Origin: Actinokineospora baliensis
Lineage (GTDB): Bacteria > Actinomycetota > Actinomycetes > Mycobacteriales > Pseudonocardiaceae
NCBI RefSeq assembly: GCF_016907695.1
Contig: NZ_JAFBCK010000001.1
Coordinates: 1,116,001-1,180,000, forward strand
DNA: 64,000 nucleotides
Reading direction: 5' to 3'
The position numbers and the translations under genes were made by a program. Under the pieces are notes generated by a model. It was not told the DNA's origin. It made no database searches and was given only the letters and a program-made list of their open reading frames with translations. Shown piece after piece: positions 53,231 to 62,024 of the stretch (positions are counted from its first letter, which is position 1; each line of letters starts with the position of its first letter).

Positions 53231-54190
53231 GTGCGGGAGAGCGAACTGCCGGGGCCGAGCGTCCAGGCCAGGGCCCTCGCGCGGTACCTGCGCACCTGCG
53301 CGCGCCCGGTGGCGGACCGGCTGCGCTTGCGGGGCGGGCAACTGCGCTTGGTCCGCGAGGCGTTCGACACCGTCGGACTCACCCCGCTGCCGCGCGGCAC
53401 CCGGGTCCGGGCGGTGTCCGAGCCGCACGGGTACGGCGACGTCACCGGCCTGTGGTTGACCGCGCGCGGCGCCGATGAGCGCGCCGGGGTGGTGCTGTAC
53501 CTGCACGGCGGCGGGTTCGCGCTCGGCTCGCTGCGCAGCCACCGGCACATCGCGGCGGCGTTGTCGCAGGCCAGCGGCCTGCCGGTGCTGCTGCTGGACT
53601 ACCGGCGCGCCCCCGAGCACCCGTACCCGGCCGCGGCGGACGACTCGCTGGCCGCGTTCCACTGGCTGCTCGACCAGGGCTACCCCGCCGACCGGGTCGT
53701 GGTCGCGGGCGACTCGGCGGGCGGTCACCTGGTCGCGGGCCTGCTGGCGACCCTGACCAGGGAGCGCGCGGCCATGCCGGGTGCGGTGGTGCTGTTCTCG
53801 CCGTTCCTGGACCTGACCTGCGCCGGGCTCGACGAGCGCGACGCGGTGTGCCGCGACCCGTACATCCCGCCGGACCGGGTCCGCGAGGTCGCCGCGCTCT
53901 ACGCGGGCGACCTGGGTGTCGATCACCCGACCCTCGACGTGTTCCGCGGTTCGAAGCGGCGCTGGCCCGCGACCCTGGTGCAGGTGGGGGACACGGAGTG
54001 CCTCTTAGCCGACTCGCGGCGGCTTGCCGCCGCGATGGCCTCGGCGGGCGCGCACTGCGAACTGCAGGTGTGGCCCGGTCAGGTGCACGTGTTCCCGGCG
54101 TTCTACCCGATCGTCCCGGAAGGGCGGTTGGCGCTGCGGTACGCGGGCGAGTTCCTGCGCGAGGCCCTGGTCCACCCACTGGCCGCCTGA
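53231..54190 (+). CDS. Alpha/beta hydrolase of the hormone-sensitive-lipase type
   Basis: GTG 53231 has a GGGGGG-type site 8 nt upstream (GTG 53228 and ATG 53192 are alternatives). The 319-aa esterase has the oxyanion motif LHGGGFALGS, the nucleophile elbow VVAGDSAGGHL, the acid DTECLLADSR and catalytic His in GQVHVFPAF. YRRAPEHPYPAA is the HSL-family signature. It hydrolyses short-chain esters; substrate unknown. Confidence 0.93.
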   Translation: MRESELPGPSVQARALARYLRTCARPVADRLRLRGGQLRLVREAFDTVGLTPLPRGTRVRAVSEPHGYGDVTGLWLTARGADERAGVVLYLHGGGFALGSLRSHRHIAAALSQASGLPVLLLDYRRAPEHPYPAAADDSLAAFHWLLDQGYPADRVVVAGDSAGGHLVAGLLATLTRERAAMPGAVVLFSPFLDLTCAGLDERDAVCRDPYIPPDRVREVAALYAGDLGVDHPTLDVFRGSKRRWPATLVQVGDTECLLADSRRLAAAMASAGAHCELQVWPGQVHVFPAFYPIVPEGRLALRYAGEFLREALVHPLAA

Positions 54191-54274
54191 GTTGCACACC
54201 AGCACCGAGCAGGAACATGCTTGGTTTAGGCAACCAATTGGCCCGGCCCACACCCATGTAGACCAGCTAGGGGA

Positions 54275-56881
54275 ATGAGCATGACCGCAGCGACGGCCGA
54301 CCAGGCGTCCGCGAAGCACGCAGCACCGCCGGGAGCCGGGCTGACCCACCGGCAGATCCTGGTGATCATGTCGGGGCTGATGCTCGGCATGTTCCTCGCC
54401 GCGCTCGACCAGACGATCGTCGGCACCTCGATCAGGACCATCGCCGACGACCTCAACGGGCTGAGCCTGCAGGCGTGGGCGACCACCGCCTACCTGATCA
54501 CCTCGACCGTCTCCACCCCGCTCTACGGCAAGCTCTCCGACATCTACGGCCGCAAGCCGTTCTTCGTCACCGCGATCTCGCTGTTCATCATCGGCTCGCT
54601 GGCCTGCACCTTCGCCACCACGATGTACGAGCTCGCCGCGTACCGGGCGTTCCAGGGCCTGGGCGCCGGTGGTCTGATGTCGCTGGCGCTGACGATCATC
54701 GCCGACATCGTGCCGCCGCGGGAGCGGGCCAAGTACCAGGGCTTCTTCCTCGCGGTGTTCGGCACCTCGAGCGTGCTCGGCCCGGTCATCGGCGGGTTCT
54801 TCGCCGGGCAGGGCGAGATCCTGGGCATCACCGGCTGGCGCTGGGTGTTCCTGGTGAACGTGCCGATCGGGATCATCGCGCTGTTCGTGGTGACGAAGGT
54901 GCTCAACGTCCCGCACGAGCGCCACGACCACCGCATCGACTACTTCGGCGCGATCTTCCTGTCGGTCACCGTGGTGCCGCTGCTGATCGTCGCCGAGCAG
55001 GGCAGGGAGTGGGGCTGGGACTCCCAGCGCTCGATCACCTGCTACGCCATCGGCTTCGTCGGCCTGGTCGCGTTCCTGCTGGTGGAGCGGGCGATGAAGG
55101 ACGAGGCGCTGATCCCGCTGCGGCTGTTCCGCACCTCCACCTTCGCCATGACGATCATCGCGGGCACCATCCTCGGTGTCGGCATGTTCGGCGGCATCAC
55201 GATGGTGCCGCAGTACCTGCAGATCGTGCGCGGGTTCACCCCGACAGAGGCCGGTCTGATGATGGTGCCGCTGATGCTGGGCATCATGTTCGCCTCGGTG
55301 GTCTCCGGGCAGCTGACCTCCAAGACCGGCCGCTACAAGGTCTTCCCGATCATCGGGTCGCTGCTGCTGATCGCCGGCCTGCTGCTGTTCCACCTTGTCG
55401 ACGTGGAAACCCCGATGTGGCAGCCGATCGTCTACATGGTGGTGTTCGGCCTCGGCCTCGGTTTCTGCATGCAGACGCTGACGGTGGCCGCGCAGAACGC
55501 GGTCGAGATGCGCGACATGGGCGTGGCGACCGCGGCGATCACCTTCTTCCGCCAGCTCGGTGGCACGCTCGGCGTCGCGGTGTTCCTGTCGCTGCTGTTC
55601 AGCACGGTGGCCGACAACATCGCCTCGGCGATGCGCTCCGCGATGAGCAGCCCGCAGTTCCAGGCCGCGCTCAGCGACCCCGACGTCCGGTCCAACCCGG
55701 TCAACCAGCCGGTGTTCGACGCGCTGCGCGGTGGCAGCGGTGGCGGCGTGCTGCAGGACTCGTCGTTCCTGCAGCAGGTCGACCCGCGGCTGGCGCGGCC
55801 GTTCCAGGACGGGTTCGTCGAGTCGATCCAGCTGGTGTTCCTGGTCGGCGCGGGCGTGATGGTCCTGGCGTTCCTGGTGTCGCTGTTCATCAAGGAGATC
55901 CCGCTGCGCAGCGGCGCGTCGCCCGCGGCGATCATGGAGGGCGGCGAGGCGCTGCTGCCGGACGAGGCGAAGGAGAGCCTGGAGGGTCCGGTGCACACCG
56001 AGCCGGAGACAGACACCAAGCCGGAGGCAGCCCTCGATCCGGAGGCGAACGGCAAGCCGGAGTCCAACGGGCACAACGGCTACCACCCGACCGAGCCGAC
56101 CGCGCTGCGCGGCGAGCTGACCGGGCTGCGCGGTCAGGTGCGGCACTCGGACGGGTCCGCGGTGCCAGGGGCGGCGTTGACGCTGCTGGACACCGGAGGA
56201 AAGCAGGTCAGCCGGGTCGGCTCCGACGGCACCGGCGAGTACCTGCTCGACGCGCCGACCCCGGGGGCGTACGTGCTGCTGGCGTCCGCGCCGGAGCACC
56301 AGCCGAAGGCGACCACCGTCCAGGTCCGATCCGGACAGTCCACTGTGGATGTCATCCTGGCCGGGGCGACCGTGGTGCACGGGTTCGTGATGTCGGCCGA
56401 CGGGCACGCCGCGCTCGGCCTGGCCCAGGTGGCGCTGACCGACCAGTTCGGCGAGGTGGTGCACAACCAGACCACCGCCTCCGACGGCAGCTACCGGTTC
56501 GTCGGGGTGCGCGAGGGCGAGCTGACCCTGGTGGTCGCGGCCGAGGAGTACCAGCCGGTGGCCGTCCAGCTCGCCGTGCCCGGCTCCGGCCCGCTGCGCC
56601 AGGACGTCGAACTCTTCGGCGCCGCCGCGCTGGAGGGCACCGCCCGCACCGCGGACGGCGCGATCGTGGCCGACGCGCGGATCACCGTGCTCGACGCCGA
56701 CGGCGAGGTGGTCCTGGTGACCAACACCGACGAGGAGGGCAGGTACGCGATCGACGCGCTCGCCGAGGGCGAGTACACGGTGATCGCCAGCGGGTACTCG
56801 CCGTCCGCGCACGTGGTGAACCTGCGGCGCGGCGAGGCAGGCATCAGGGACGTGGTGCTCGGCTACGACGAGTGGAAGTAG
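54275..56881 (+). CDS. DHA2-type MFS exporter with C-terminal carboxypeptidase-regulatory-like domains
   Basis: The 868-aa protein starts MSMTAATADQ. Residues about 25-545 are a 14-helix EmrB/QacA-type drug:H+ antiporter (FLAALDQTIVGTSI motif D1, GKLSDIYGRKPFF motif A, VLGPVIGGFFAG motif C). A Glu/Pro/Asn-rich linker (550-610) leads to about 250 residues with three successive beta-sandwich units (LRGQVRHSDGSAVPGAALTL, VHGFVMSADGHAALGLAQV, LEGTARTADGAIVADARITV). These resemble CarboxypepD_reg/CnaB-like domains. The normal family length is 450-550 aa. It may export a cell-envelope compound. Its end overlaps the convergent permease gene by 19 nt. Confidence 0.88.
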   Translation: MSMTAATADQASAKHAAPPGAGLTHRQILVIMSGLMLGMFLAALDQTIVGTSIRTIADDLNGLSLQAWATTAYLITSTVSTPLYGKLSDIYGRKPFFVTAISLFIIGSLACTFATTMYELAAYRAFQGLGAGGLMSLALTIIADIVPPRERAKYQGFFLAVFGTSSVLGPVIGGFFAGQGEILGITGWRWVFLVNVPIGIIALFVVTKVLNVPHERHDHRIDYFGAIFLSVTVVPLLIVAEQGREWGWDSQRSITCYAIGFVGLVAFLLVERAMKDEALIPLRLFRTSTFAMTIIAGTILGVGMFGGITMVPQYLQIVRGFTPTEAGLMMVPLMLGIMFASVVSGQLTSKTGRYKVFPIIGSLLLIAGLLLFHLVDVETPMWQPIVYMVVFGLGLGFCMQTLTVAAQNAVEMRDMGVATAAITFFRQLGGTLGVAVFLSLLFSTVADNIASAMRSAMSSPQFQAALSDPDVRSNPVNQPVFDALRGGSGGGVLQDSSFLQQVDPRLARPFQDGFVESIQLVFLVGAGVMVLAFLVSLFIKEIPLRSGASPAAIMEGGEALLPDEAKESLEGPVHTEPETDTKPEAALDPEANGKPESNGHNGYHPTEPTALRGELTGLRGQVRHSDGSAVPGAALTLLDTGGKQVSRVGSDGTGEYLLDAPTPGAYVLLASAPEHQPKATTVQVRSGQSTVDVILAGATVVHGFVMSADGHAALGLAQVALTDQFGEVVHNQTTASDGSYRFVGVREGELTLVVAAEEYQPVAVQLAVPGSGPLRQDVELFGAAALEGTARTADGAIVADARITVLDADGEVVLVTNTDEEGRYAIDALAEGEYTVIASGYSPSAHVVNLRRGEAGIRDVVLGYDEWK

Positions 56882-57840
56882 CTGAGCACCAGCACCCCGA
56901 GCAGCAGCAGGTCCGGCCCGCGCAGTAGTTGCGCGACCAGGCCGACCGGGGTGTAGAGACCACCGACGTCGACCGCGGTGCCCGCGCCGTAGTCGAGGTC
57001 GGGACGGGTCACGGTCCGCACGACTGCCCACGCCGCCAGCGGGACGACGAGGGGCACGAACGGCAGACCGAGCAGGGCGGTGGCCGCCGTCCACAGTGCG
57101 GCGGCCACCCCCAGCACGGCGAACGCGGCGAGCTTGAGCGACCTCGTGGTGGCGGGGACCCACCGGCGCAGGCCAGCGATCCGTACCACTTCAGCGAGGC
57201 CTCCGGCGAACGGCAGCACGGCGAGGTAAGCCCCCAGGCCCGCCCACCAGGCAGAGCTCACGACCGGGAAGACGTGCCGCAGCACGGGTACCGCCATCGC
57301 GAGCAGAACCGCCAATGGCAGAGCTGAGCGCCTAGCGAGTACGCCAGCGACCGCGAAGCGAAACGGGTCGGTGAGTCGCATGTGGACCGGGCGCCCTTGC
57401 GGCAAGAGGGAAAGCACGTCGCCGAAGGCAACAGAGACCGACCGCAGGATGTGGGCGTTCCAACCCCGCACAAGGTCGCCGCGCTTGACCGGTTTGCCTC
57501 TAGGGAACGAGGCTGCGGCTAGGGCCGCAGCCAACACCCATAGGACTTCGGGGCCGACAAAGAGGACCCCGCTCAAGGCCAACACGAACGGTGCGGCCAA
57601 CTCGAACCAGACGCTTGGCCGATTGGCCCACCTATAGGCGAAGAGTGCCGACGACACCGTTAGCGCCACCGCGAGCGGTAGTGAGCAGCAGCAACGCCAT
57701 CGTCGCACCGGGCTCTATGGCGTGTGCACCGACGAACTTCTCGCGCAGCGGTCCGCCTTGTAGAACGGCAGGCTCAACAGACCCAAGACCATGAGAACGG
57801 CCAGGCCGGAATCGCTCAGCCGGGACAGCCACCGCCTCAC
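56863..57840 (-). pseudogene. ABC exporter permease, N-terminal region disrupted by two frameshifts
   Basis: GTG 57840 overlaps the ATPase stop (GTGA), the expected start, and reads VRRWLSRLSDSGLAVLMVLG to FYKA, then runs to a stop as CARSSSVHTP. The +1/-1 neighbouring frame continues with PLREKFVGAHAIEPGATMALLLLTT, and a third frame from about 57640 continues PLAVALTVSSALFAYRWANRP to the end (281 aa open from 57708). The three pieces join into one sensible polytopic permease, so about 2 single-base changes separate them. Either a recent pseudogene or sequencing error. The ATPase partner is intact. Confidence 0.7.
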
Positions 57841-58490
57841 AGGTGGATGACCTGGTCCGCAACAGCGTCTACGAGCGGTGGAAAGTGGCTGGCCAGTACG
57901 ACCGCGGCCCCGGCGGCCTTGGCCTCTTTGATCATCCCGGCCAGCCAGGTGCGCCCCGCGGCGTCGACCGCGCGCTCCGGCTCGTCGAGCAGCAGGACCC
58001 GGTGCGGCTTGGTGAACGCGCCGAGCAGCAGCAGTCGCCTGCGCTGACCGGCCGAGAGGCCGCGCGCGGGCACATCGGGCAGGCCGTGGTCCGGTTCGGC
58101 GACACCGAGCAGGTCGAAGTGCTGCGCTGGGGTGAACTCGTCGAACAGCGCGGAGTCGTCGAGCAGCACCGACACCTCTCGGCGGAACCCGGTGTCGCTC
58201 TCGTCCGGGGCGCGGCCCGCGACCGTGACGGCGCCCTCGGTCGGGTCCTGCAGGCCGTAGAGGCAGCGCAGCAGCGTCGACTTGCCGGAGCCGTTGTCGC
58301 CGGTCAGCGCGAGGCAGCCGCCCCCGGGCACGGCCAGGTCGAGGTCGCGGAAGAGCCACCGCTGCTCGCCGACCAGCACCCCGACCCCCGCGGCGGAGAT
58401 GATCTCGTCAGGCACATCCGGCCAACGTGGCGACCGGTCTCCTGGTTCCCACACGATCGGGTGGTCGCGGGGGCGTTTCACGGTGGCCAA
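57837..58490 (-). CDS. ABC transporter ATP-binding protein
   Basis: The 217-aa ATPase has Walker A LTGDNGSGKST, signature LSAGQRRRLLL, Walker B RVLLLDEPERAVD and a degenerate switch (VLASHFPPLVD). A 35-residue N-terminal extension precedes the domain; a start nearer SAAGVGVLVGEQRW is possible. It resembles ATPases of two-gene exporters. Its permease (56863-57840) starts in a GTGA overlap but is frameshifted, so the transporter may be inactive. Confidence 0.88.
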   Translation of the reverse strand: MATVKRPRDHPIVWEPGDRSPRWPDVPDEIISAAGVGVLVGEQRWLFRDLDLAVPGGGCLALTGDNGSGKSTLLRCLYGLQDPTEGAVTVAGRAPDESDTGFRREVSVLLDDSALFDEFTPAQHFDLLGVAEPDHGLPDVPARGLSAGQRRRLLLLGAFTKPHRVLLLDEPERAVDAAGRTWLAGMIKEAKAAGAAVVLASHFPPLVDAVADQVIHL

Positions 58491-58552
58491 AGCTCGGTGA
58501 ATACGCCGTGGATCGCCTGCGCCGCGGTCGGGGGCGCACGTACCCTACGGCG

Positions 58553-59194
58553 GTGAACACCGCTCTTGGCGTGCTCGAATCGGCGGGCCCACTGCTGGTG
58601 TGGGTGATCGTGCTCGGGTTCGTCTTCGTCGAGTGCGCCTTCATCGTCGGCCTGTTCCTGCCCGGCGACGCGCTGCTGTTCGCCGCGGGCGTCGTCCTGG
58701 CCCAGCACGGGCACGAGCACCAGGCGTGGTGGCTGTCGCTGGCGGCGACGGTCGTGGCCGTCGCTGGCAACCAGCTCGGCTACTACATCGGCGCCAAGAC
58801 CGGCCACGCCATCGTGACCAGGGTCGGCGGCAAGGTGCTCACCCAGCACAACCTCGACCGCGCCCGCGACTTCCTCAACCGGCGCGGCTTCTTCGCCATC
58901 GTGATCGCCCGCTGGCTGCCCTGGATCCGCACCCTGGCCCCGCTGGTCGCCGGTGCGGCCAAGATGGACCCGCGCCGGTTCGCGCTGGCCACCACGGTCG
59001 GCGGCGTGGCCTGGGTGCCGACGCTGGTGCTGCTCGGCTACTACGCCTCCGGGCTGCTCGACGAGGTGCCGTGGCTGCAGACGGCCGCGGTGGTCGGCAG
59101 CATCGTGTTCTTCATCGGCGGGACGGGCTGGGGGATCTGGCGCTACCGGCAGGAGATGCGCAAGCCGGTGGACACGGTGTCCGTCACGGAGTGA
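58553..59194 (+). CDS. DedA-family membrane protein
   Basis: GTG 58553 gives 213 aa: VFVECAFIVGLFLPGDALLFAAG, GNQLGYYIGAKTG, ARWLPWIRTLAPLVAGAAKMDPRRF. All DedA hallmarks are present, with a basic tail (RYRQEMRKP). It likely takes part in lipid-carrier flipping, as does the homologue at 50338. Longer in-frame readings cross the divergent ATPase gene. Its end overlaps the convergent VOC gene by 11 nt. Confidence 0.92.
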   Translation: MNTALGVLESAGPLLVWVIVLGFVFVECAFIVGLFLPGDALLFAAGVVLAQHGHEHQAWWLSLAATVVAVAGNQLGYYIGAKTGHAIVTRVGGKVLTQHNLDRARDFLNRRGFFAIVIARWLPWIRTLAPLVAGAAKMDPRRFALATTVGGVAWVPTLVLLGYYASGLLDEVPWLQTAAVVGSIVFFIGGTGWGIWRYRQEMRKPVDTVSVTE

Positions 59195-59537
59195 CCGCCA
59201 GGACCAGGCGGATGCCGTCCGGGTCGCGCAGTGCGACGCCGTCGGGGGTGTCGGTGTGCGGGACCCCGTACTCGGCGAGGCGGTCCGGCCAGGTGCGGTC
59301 GGCCACGGAGAAGACCAGGTGGTCCAGGCCGGGGCGGCACTCGTCGAACGGGGCGTGGCTGCCGTCGGGGTACTGGACCAGGGTGAGGGTGACGCCGAGG
59401 CCGCGCAGCCGGACGGTGCTCGGGCCGTCCGCGCGGTCGGTCCTGCTCTCGGTGGTGAACCCCAGGACGCGCTCGTACCAGGGCACGCTGCGGTCAACGT
59501 CGGTGACGGTCAGGGCGATGTGCTCGACGCCGGGCAT
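59184..59537 (-). CDS. VOC-family (glyoxalase-like) protein
   Basis: ATG 59537 follows AAGGAAGGACG. The 117-aa protein is a complete vicinal-oxygen-chelate domain: GVEHIALTVTDVDRSVPWYERVLGF (metal His), then LDHLVFSV (second His) and LRDPDGIRLVLAV (family end motif, with Asp in place of Glu region). A reading from 59585 adds 16 low-complexity residues. Metal-dependent enzyme or antibiotic-binding protein; the substrate is unknown. Confidence 0.88.
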   Translation of the reverse strand: MPGVEHIALTVTDVDRSVPWYERVLGFTTESRTDRADGPSTVRLRGLGVTLTLVQYPDGSHAPFDECRPGLDHLVFSVADRTWPDRLAEYGVPHTDTPDGVALRDPDGIRLVLAVTP

Positions 59538-59618
59538 CGACGATCCGTCCTTCCTTGACCCGTTCGGGGGCGGGCCGTCCGCCATAGTGCCCCAGCCGGG
59601 TGACAGGCCGGGTACGGG

Positions 59619-60224
59619 TTAGTGGAGCTTGCGGACCAGCAGGTCCGCCGCGGGTGCGGTGGCCGCCACGAGCCGCGCGTTGCGCTCGTCGGACCCGTCG
59701 GTGCGTTCGAGGGCCTCTGCCCGGGTCCGACCGAAGGCCATATGGCGAGCTAGCAGCCGGTCCCGGCGGACGGCTTCTCCAGGATCGAGGTACCAGGACT
59801 GGGCCAGCAGCGGCCGCACCTCGGGCCAGAGCAGCAGGTAGTTGCCCTCGGTGATCACGAGGGGAACATCACACCGCACCGGCACGGAGTTGGCGATCGG
59901 CTCCTCGATCTCCCTGCGGAACTCGGGCGCGTAGACGACCGGGTCGGTGTTGGCGTGCAGCCGGCGCAGGAGGTGGACGTACCCGTCGGCGTCGAAGGTG
60001 TCGGGGGCGCCCTTGCGCTCGGCGCGGCCCAGGCGCTCCAGCTCGGCCTGGGCCAGGTGGAAACCGTCCATACCGACCAGGGCGGCGCGGTCGCCCAGCG
60101 CCTCGACCAGCCGCCGCGCGAGGGTCGACTTGCCCGCGCCCGGTCCGCCCGCGATCCCCAGGATCCGGCGCTGACCGGGCACCGCCAGGGCCGCGGCCCT
60201 GGCGACGAGCGCATCCCAGTTCAC
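59619..60224 (-). CDS. P-loop nucleoside/sugar kinase-like protein
   Basis: GTG 60224 gives 201 aa with P-loop GIAGGPGAGKSTLARRL, VGMDGFHLAQAELERLG (the DGFH catalytic motif of the YggC/FrcK and pantothenate-kinase-like group), APEFRREIEEPIAN and ITEGNYLLL. The D-G-F-H motif suggests phosphorylation of a fructose- or pantothenate-like substrate. It diverges from a LacI-type regulator over an 84-bp spacer that contains a LacI-type operator, which argues for a sugar kinase. Confidence 0.85.
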   Translation of the reverse strand: MNWDALVARAAALAVPGQRRILGIAGGPGAGKSTLARRLVEALGDRAALVGMDGFHLAQAELERLGRAERKGAPDTFDADGYVHLLRRLHANTDPVVYAPEFRREIEEPIANSVPVRCDVPLVITEGNYLLLWPEVRPLLAQSWYLDPGEAVRRDRLLARHMAFGRTRAEALERTDGSDERNARLVAATAPAADLLVRKLH

Positions 60225-60272
60225 AGGGGCTACCTCCCGGTATGCAGTGCTCACGCACGATGTAGTGTGCCC

Positions 60273-60284
60273 GCAAGCGTTTGC
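60273..60284. promoter_or_regulatory. LacI-type operator between kinase and regulator
   Basis: GCAAGCGTTTGC is a near-perfect palindrome (one mismatched pair) centred on CG, as recognised by LacI/GalR proteins. It sits in the 84-bp divergent spacer, 25 nt before the regulator's start, and probably allows the LacI protein to control both itself and the kinase. Confidence 0.65.
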
Positions 60285-60308
60285 CAGTCGAGCTGGAGCG
60301 GGTACGCA

Positions 60309-61319
60309 GTGGCCACTATGGAGGACGTCGCCAAACTGGCGGGAGTCTCGATCAGCACCGTGTCCCACGTCGTCAACGAGACGAGACCGGTGGCGGCCGC
60401 GACCAGGGACCGGGTCGCCGCGGCGATCGAGGAGACCGGCTACACCGGCAACGCCATCGCCCGCTCGCTGGTCACCGGCGGCACCAAGTCCATCGGCGTG
60501 GCCATGTCGCTGCTGGCCAACCCGCACCTGCCGCAGCTGCTGCACGCCATCGAGGCCGAGGCCACCGCGGCGGGCTACACCGTGCTGCTCGGCGACACCC
60601 TCGACGCCGAGGACGGCGAGCGCACCGCGGTCCGCAAGCTGCAGGCCCGCCGGGTGGACGGCATGCTGCTCACCCCGGCGCCGGGGGACACGTCCACTTT
60701 GGAGCAACTGGCCCGCACCGGGGTGCCCGCGGTGCTGGTGGACCGGGTGTCGCACAAGATCAAACTGGATCAGGTCGGCCCGGAGAACATCCAGTCGACC
60801 TCGGCGCTGGTGCAGCACCTGGCCACCGCGGGCCACCGCAGGATCGCCTTCATCAGCGGCGTGGAGTGGATGAGCGCCAGCGAGGAGCGCACCCTCGGCT
60901 ACCGCCTCGGCCTCGGCCGCGCGGGCCTGCGCTGGGACTCCAACCTCGTAGCGGGCGGCGGCGCCACCCACGAGGACGGCATCCTCGCCATGCGCCGCCT
61001 CCTCACCGTCCCCGACCGCCCCACCGCGGTGATCACCGGCAACGGAGCCATGACCGCAGGCGCGTATCGAGAAGCCCGCGCCCACGGCCTCACCATCGGC
61101 ACCGACCTGGCCATAACCGGCCACGACGAAGTCGACTGGGCAGAACTCGTCACCCCCGCCATAACCACCATGACCCACCCCGTCGACGACATCGGCCGAA
61201 CCGCCGTCCGCCTCCTCCTGGCCCGCCTAGCCGACCCCACCCGCCCCCCAGAGACCACCCTCCTCCCCCCCACCCTCAACCACAGAACCTCCTGCGGCTG
61301 CCCACAAGACCCCAGCTAG
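60309..61319 (+). CDS. LacI/GalR-family transcriptional regulator
   Basis: GTG 60309 begins VATMEDVAKLAGVSISTVSHVVNETRPV in pieces, the canonical LacI HTH and hinge helix (ATRDRVAAAIEETGY). The 336-aa protein continues with a periplasmic-binding-protein-like effector domain (SIGVAMSLLANPHLPQLLHAIE in pieces, RRVDGMLLTPAPG, PAVLVDRVS, AITGHDEVDWAEL). It most likely represses the divergent kinase gene and itself via the operator at 60273. Inducer unknown. Confidence 0.93.
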   Translation: MATMEDVAKLAGVSISTVSHVVNETRPVAAATRDRVAAAIEETGYTGNAIARSLVTGGTKSIGVAMSLLANPHLPQLLHAIEAEATAAGYTVLLGDTLDAEDGERTAVRKLQARRVDGMLLTPAPGDTSTLEQLARTGVPAVLVDRVSHKIKLDQVGPENIQSTSALVQHLATAGHRRIAFISGVEWMSASEERTLGYRLGLGRAGLRWDSNLVAGGGATHEDGILAMRRLLTVPDRPTAVITGNGAMTAGAYREARAHGLTIGTDLAITGHDEVDWAELVTPAITTMTHPVDDIGRTAVRLLLARLADPTRPPETTLLPPTLNHRTSCGCPQDPS

Positions 61320-61443
61320 AACGCTCCGCCCCCCACCGCATTTGCTGGCCACTGGACACTCGAAGTTCGCTGGTGCCAGAACAACCCACCGAGCCAGCCA
61401 CCCAAAGCAACCACTGGACACTCGGAGCTTCCGGTGCCATCTG

Positions 61444-61587
61444 CTCGATGGGGCGGACTTGTTTTGTGTGGGGTGGCGGCAGTCGTAGCCTTGCCTCGCT
61501 GCAGGGCCATGCTCTTCGGCCCCGGCTTTTGCGGTCCTGCCACGGCTGGCGCAGGGGCCCCGCGCAAAACAAGTTCGCCCCATCGAG
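61444..61587 (+). repeat. Palindromic repeat, copy B
   Basis: A 144-bp palindrome with outer arms CTCGATGGGGCGG...TTTTG and its complement at 61563-61587; one arm position is a G-T wobble and two further wobbles continue the stem inward. Flanks include an 18-mer at 61408-61425 (the inverse of 24402-24419) on the left and a 33-nt block at 61613-61645 identical to 61888-61920 on the right. First of three tandem copies. Nothing coding is supported in 61320-61982. Confidence 0.88.
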
Positions 61588-61718
61588 CACACCGCACCAC
61601 CACAGACCCAGCGCAATGCCGAAGGCGAGCCGACCCCGAAGCCGCAGGTGCCACCCCAACCCGCCGAGTCAGCCCCGCCAGCCCAACCACCGCTCCCAGG
61701 AAGCCACCCAACCAAATG

Positions 61719-61861
61719 CTCGATGGGGCGGACTTGTTTTGCGTGGGGGAGCGGCAGTCGTAGCGTTCTGCGCGGACAGGGCCATGCTTTTCGGCCCCAG
61801 CTTTGCGGTCCTGCCACGGCTGGCGCAGGGGCCCCGCGCAAAACAAGTCCGCCCCATCGAG
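61719..61861 (+). repeat. Palindromic repeat, copy C
   Basis: A 143-bp palindrome with fully matched 25-nt outer arms, 275 bp after copy B (start to start) and in the same orientation. The loop-side hairpin GGGCC-atgcttttc-GGCCC and CCTGC...GCAGG are conserved with the other copies. The right flank carries the 33-nt block identical to copy B's and then runs into the IS element at 61983. Confidence 0.9.
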
Positions 61862-62024
61862 CACACCCACACCCCACGGACCGGGTCGCAATGCCGAAGG
61901 CGAGCCGACCCCGAAGCCGCCGGTGCCAGCCCAACCCACCGAGCCAGCCCCACCACCGCTCCCAGAAGCCGCTGGTGCCAACTGAGGAGCCGCGCGGTTT
62001 CCGGACAGGGGATCAACTGTCTAT

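Noticed and set aside
54005-57163. A 1,052-codon open frame on the minus strand
   Set aside because: It is antisense to the MFS exporter and esterase, is dominated by Arg, His, Gln and Gly, and has no domain; this is the usual shadow of a high-GC coding strand.
61444-61861. CRISPR array
   Set aside because: Repeat units are 143-bp palindromes with similar, not unique, spacers; no cas genes are present.
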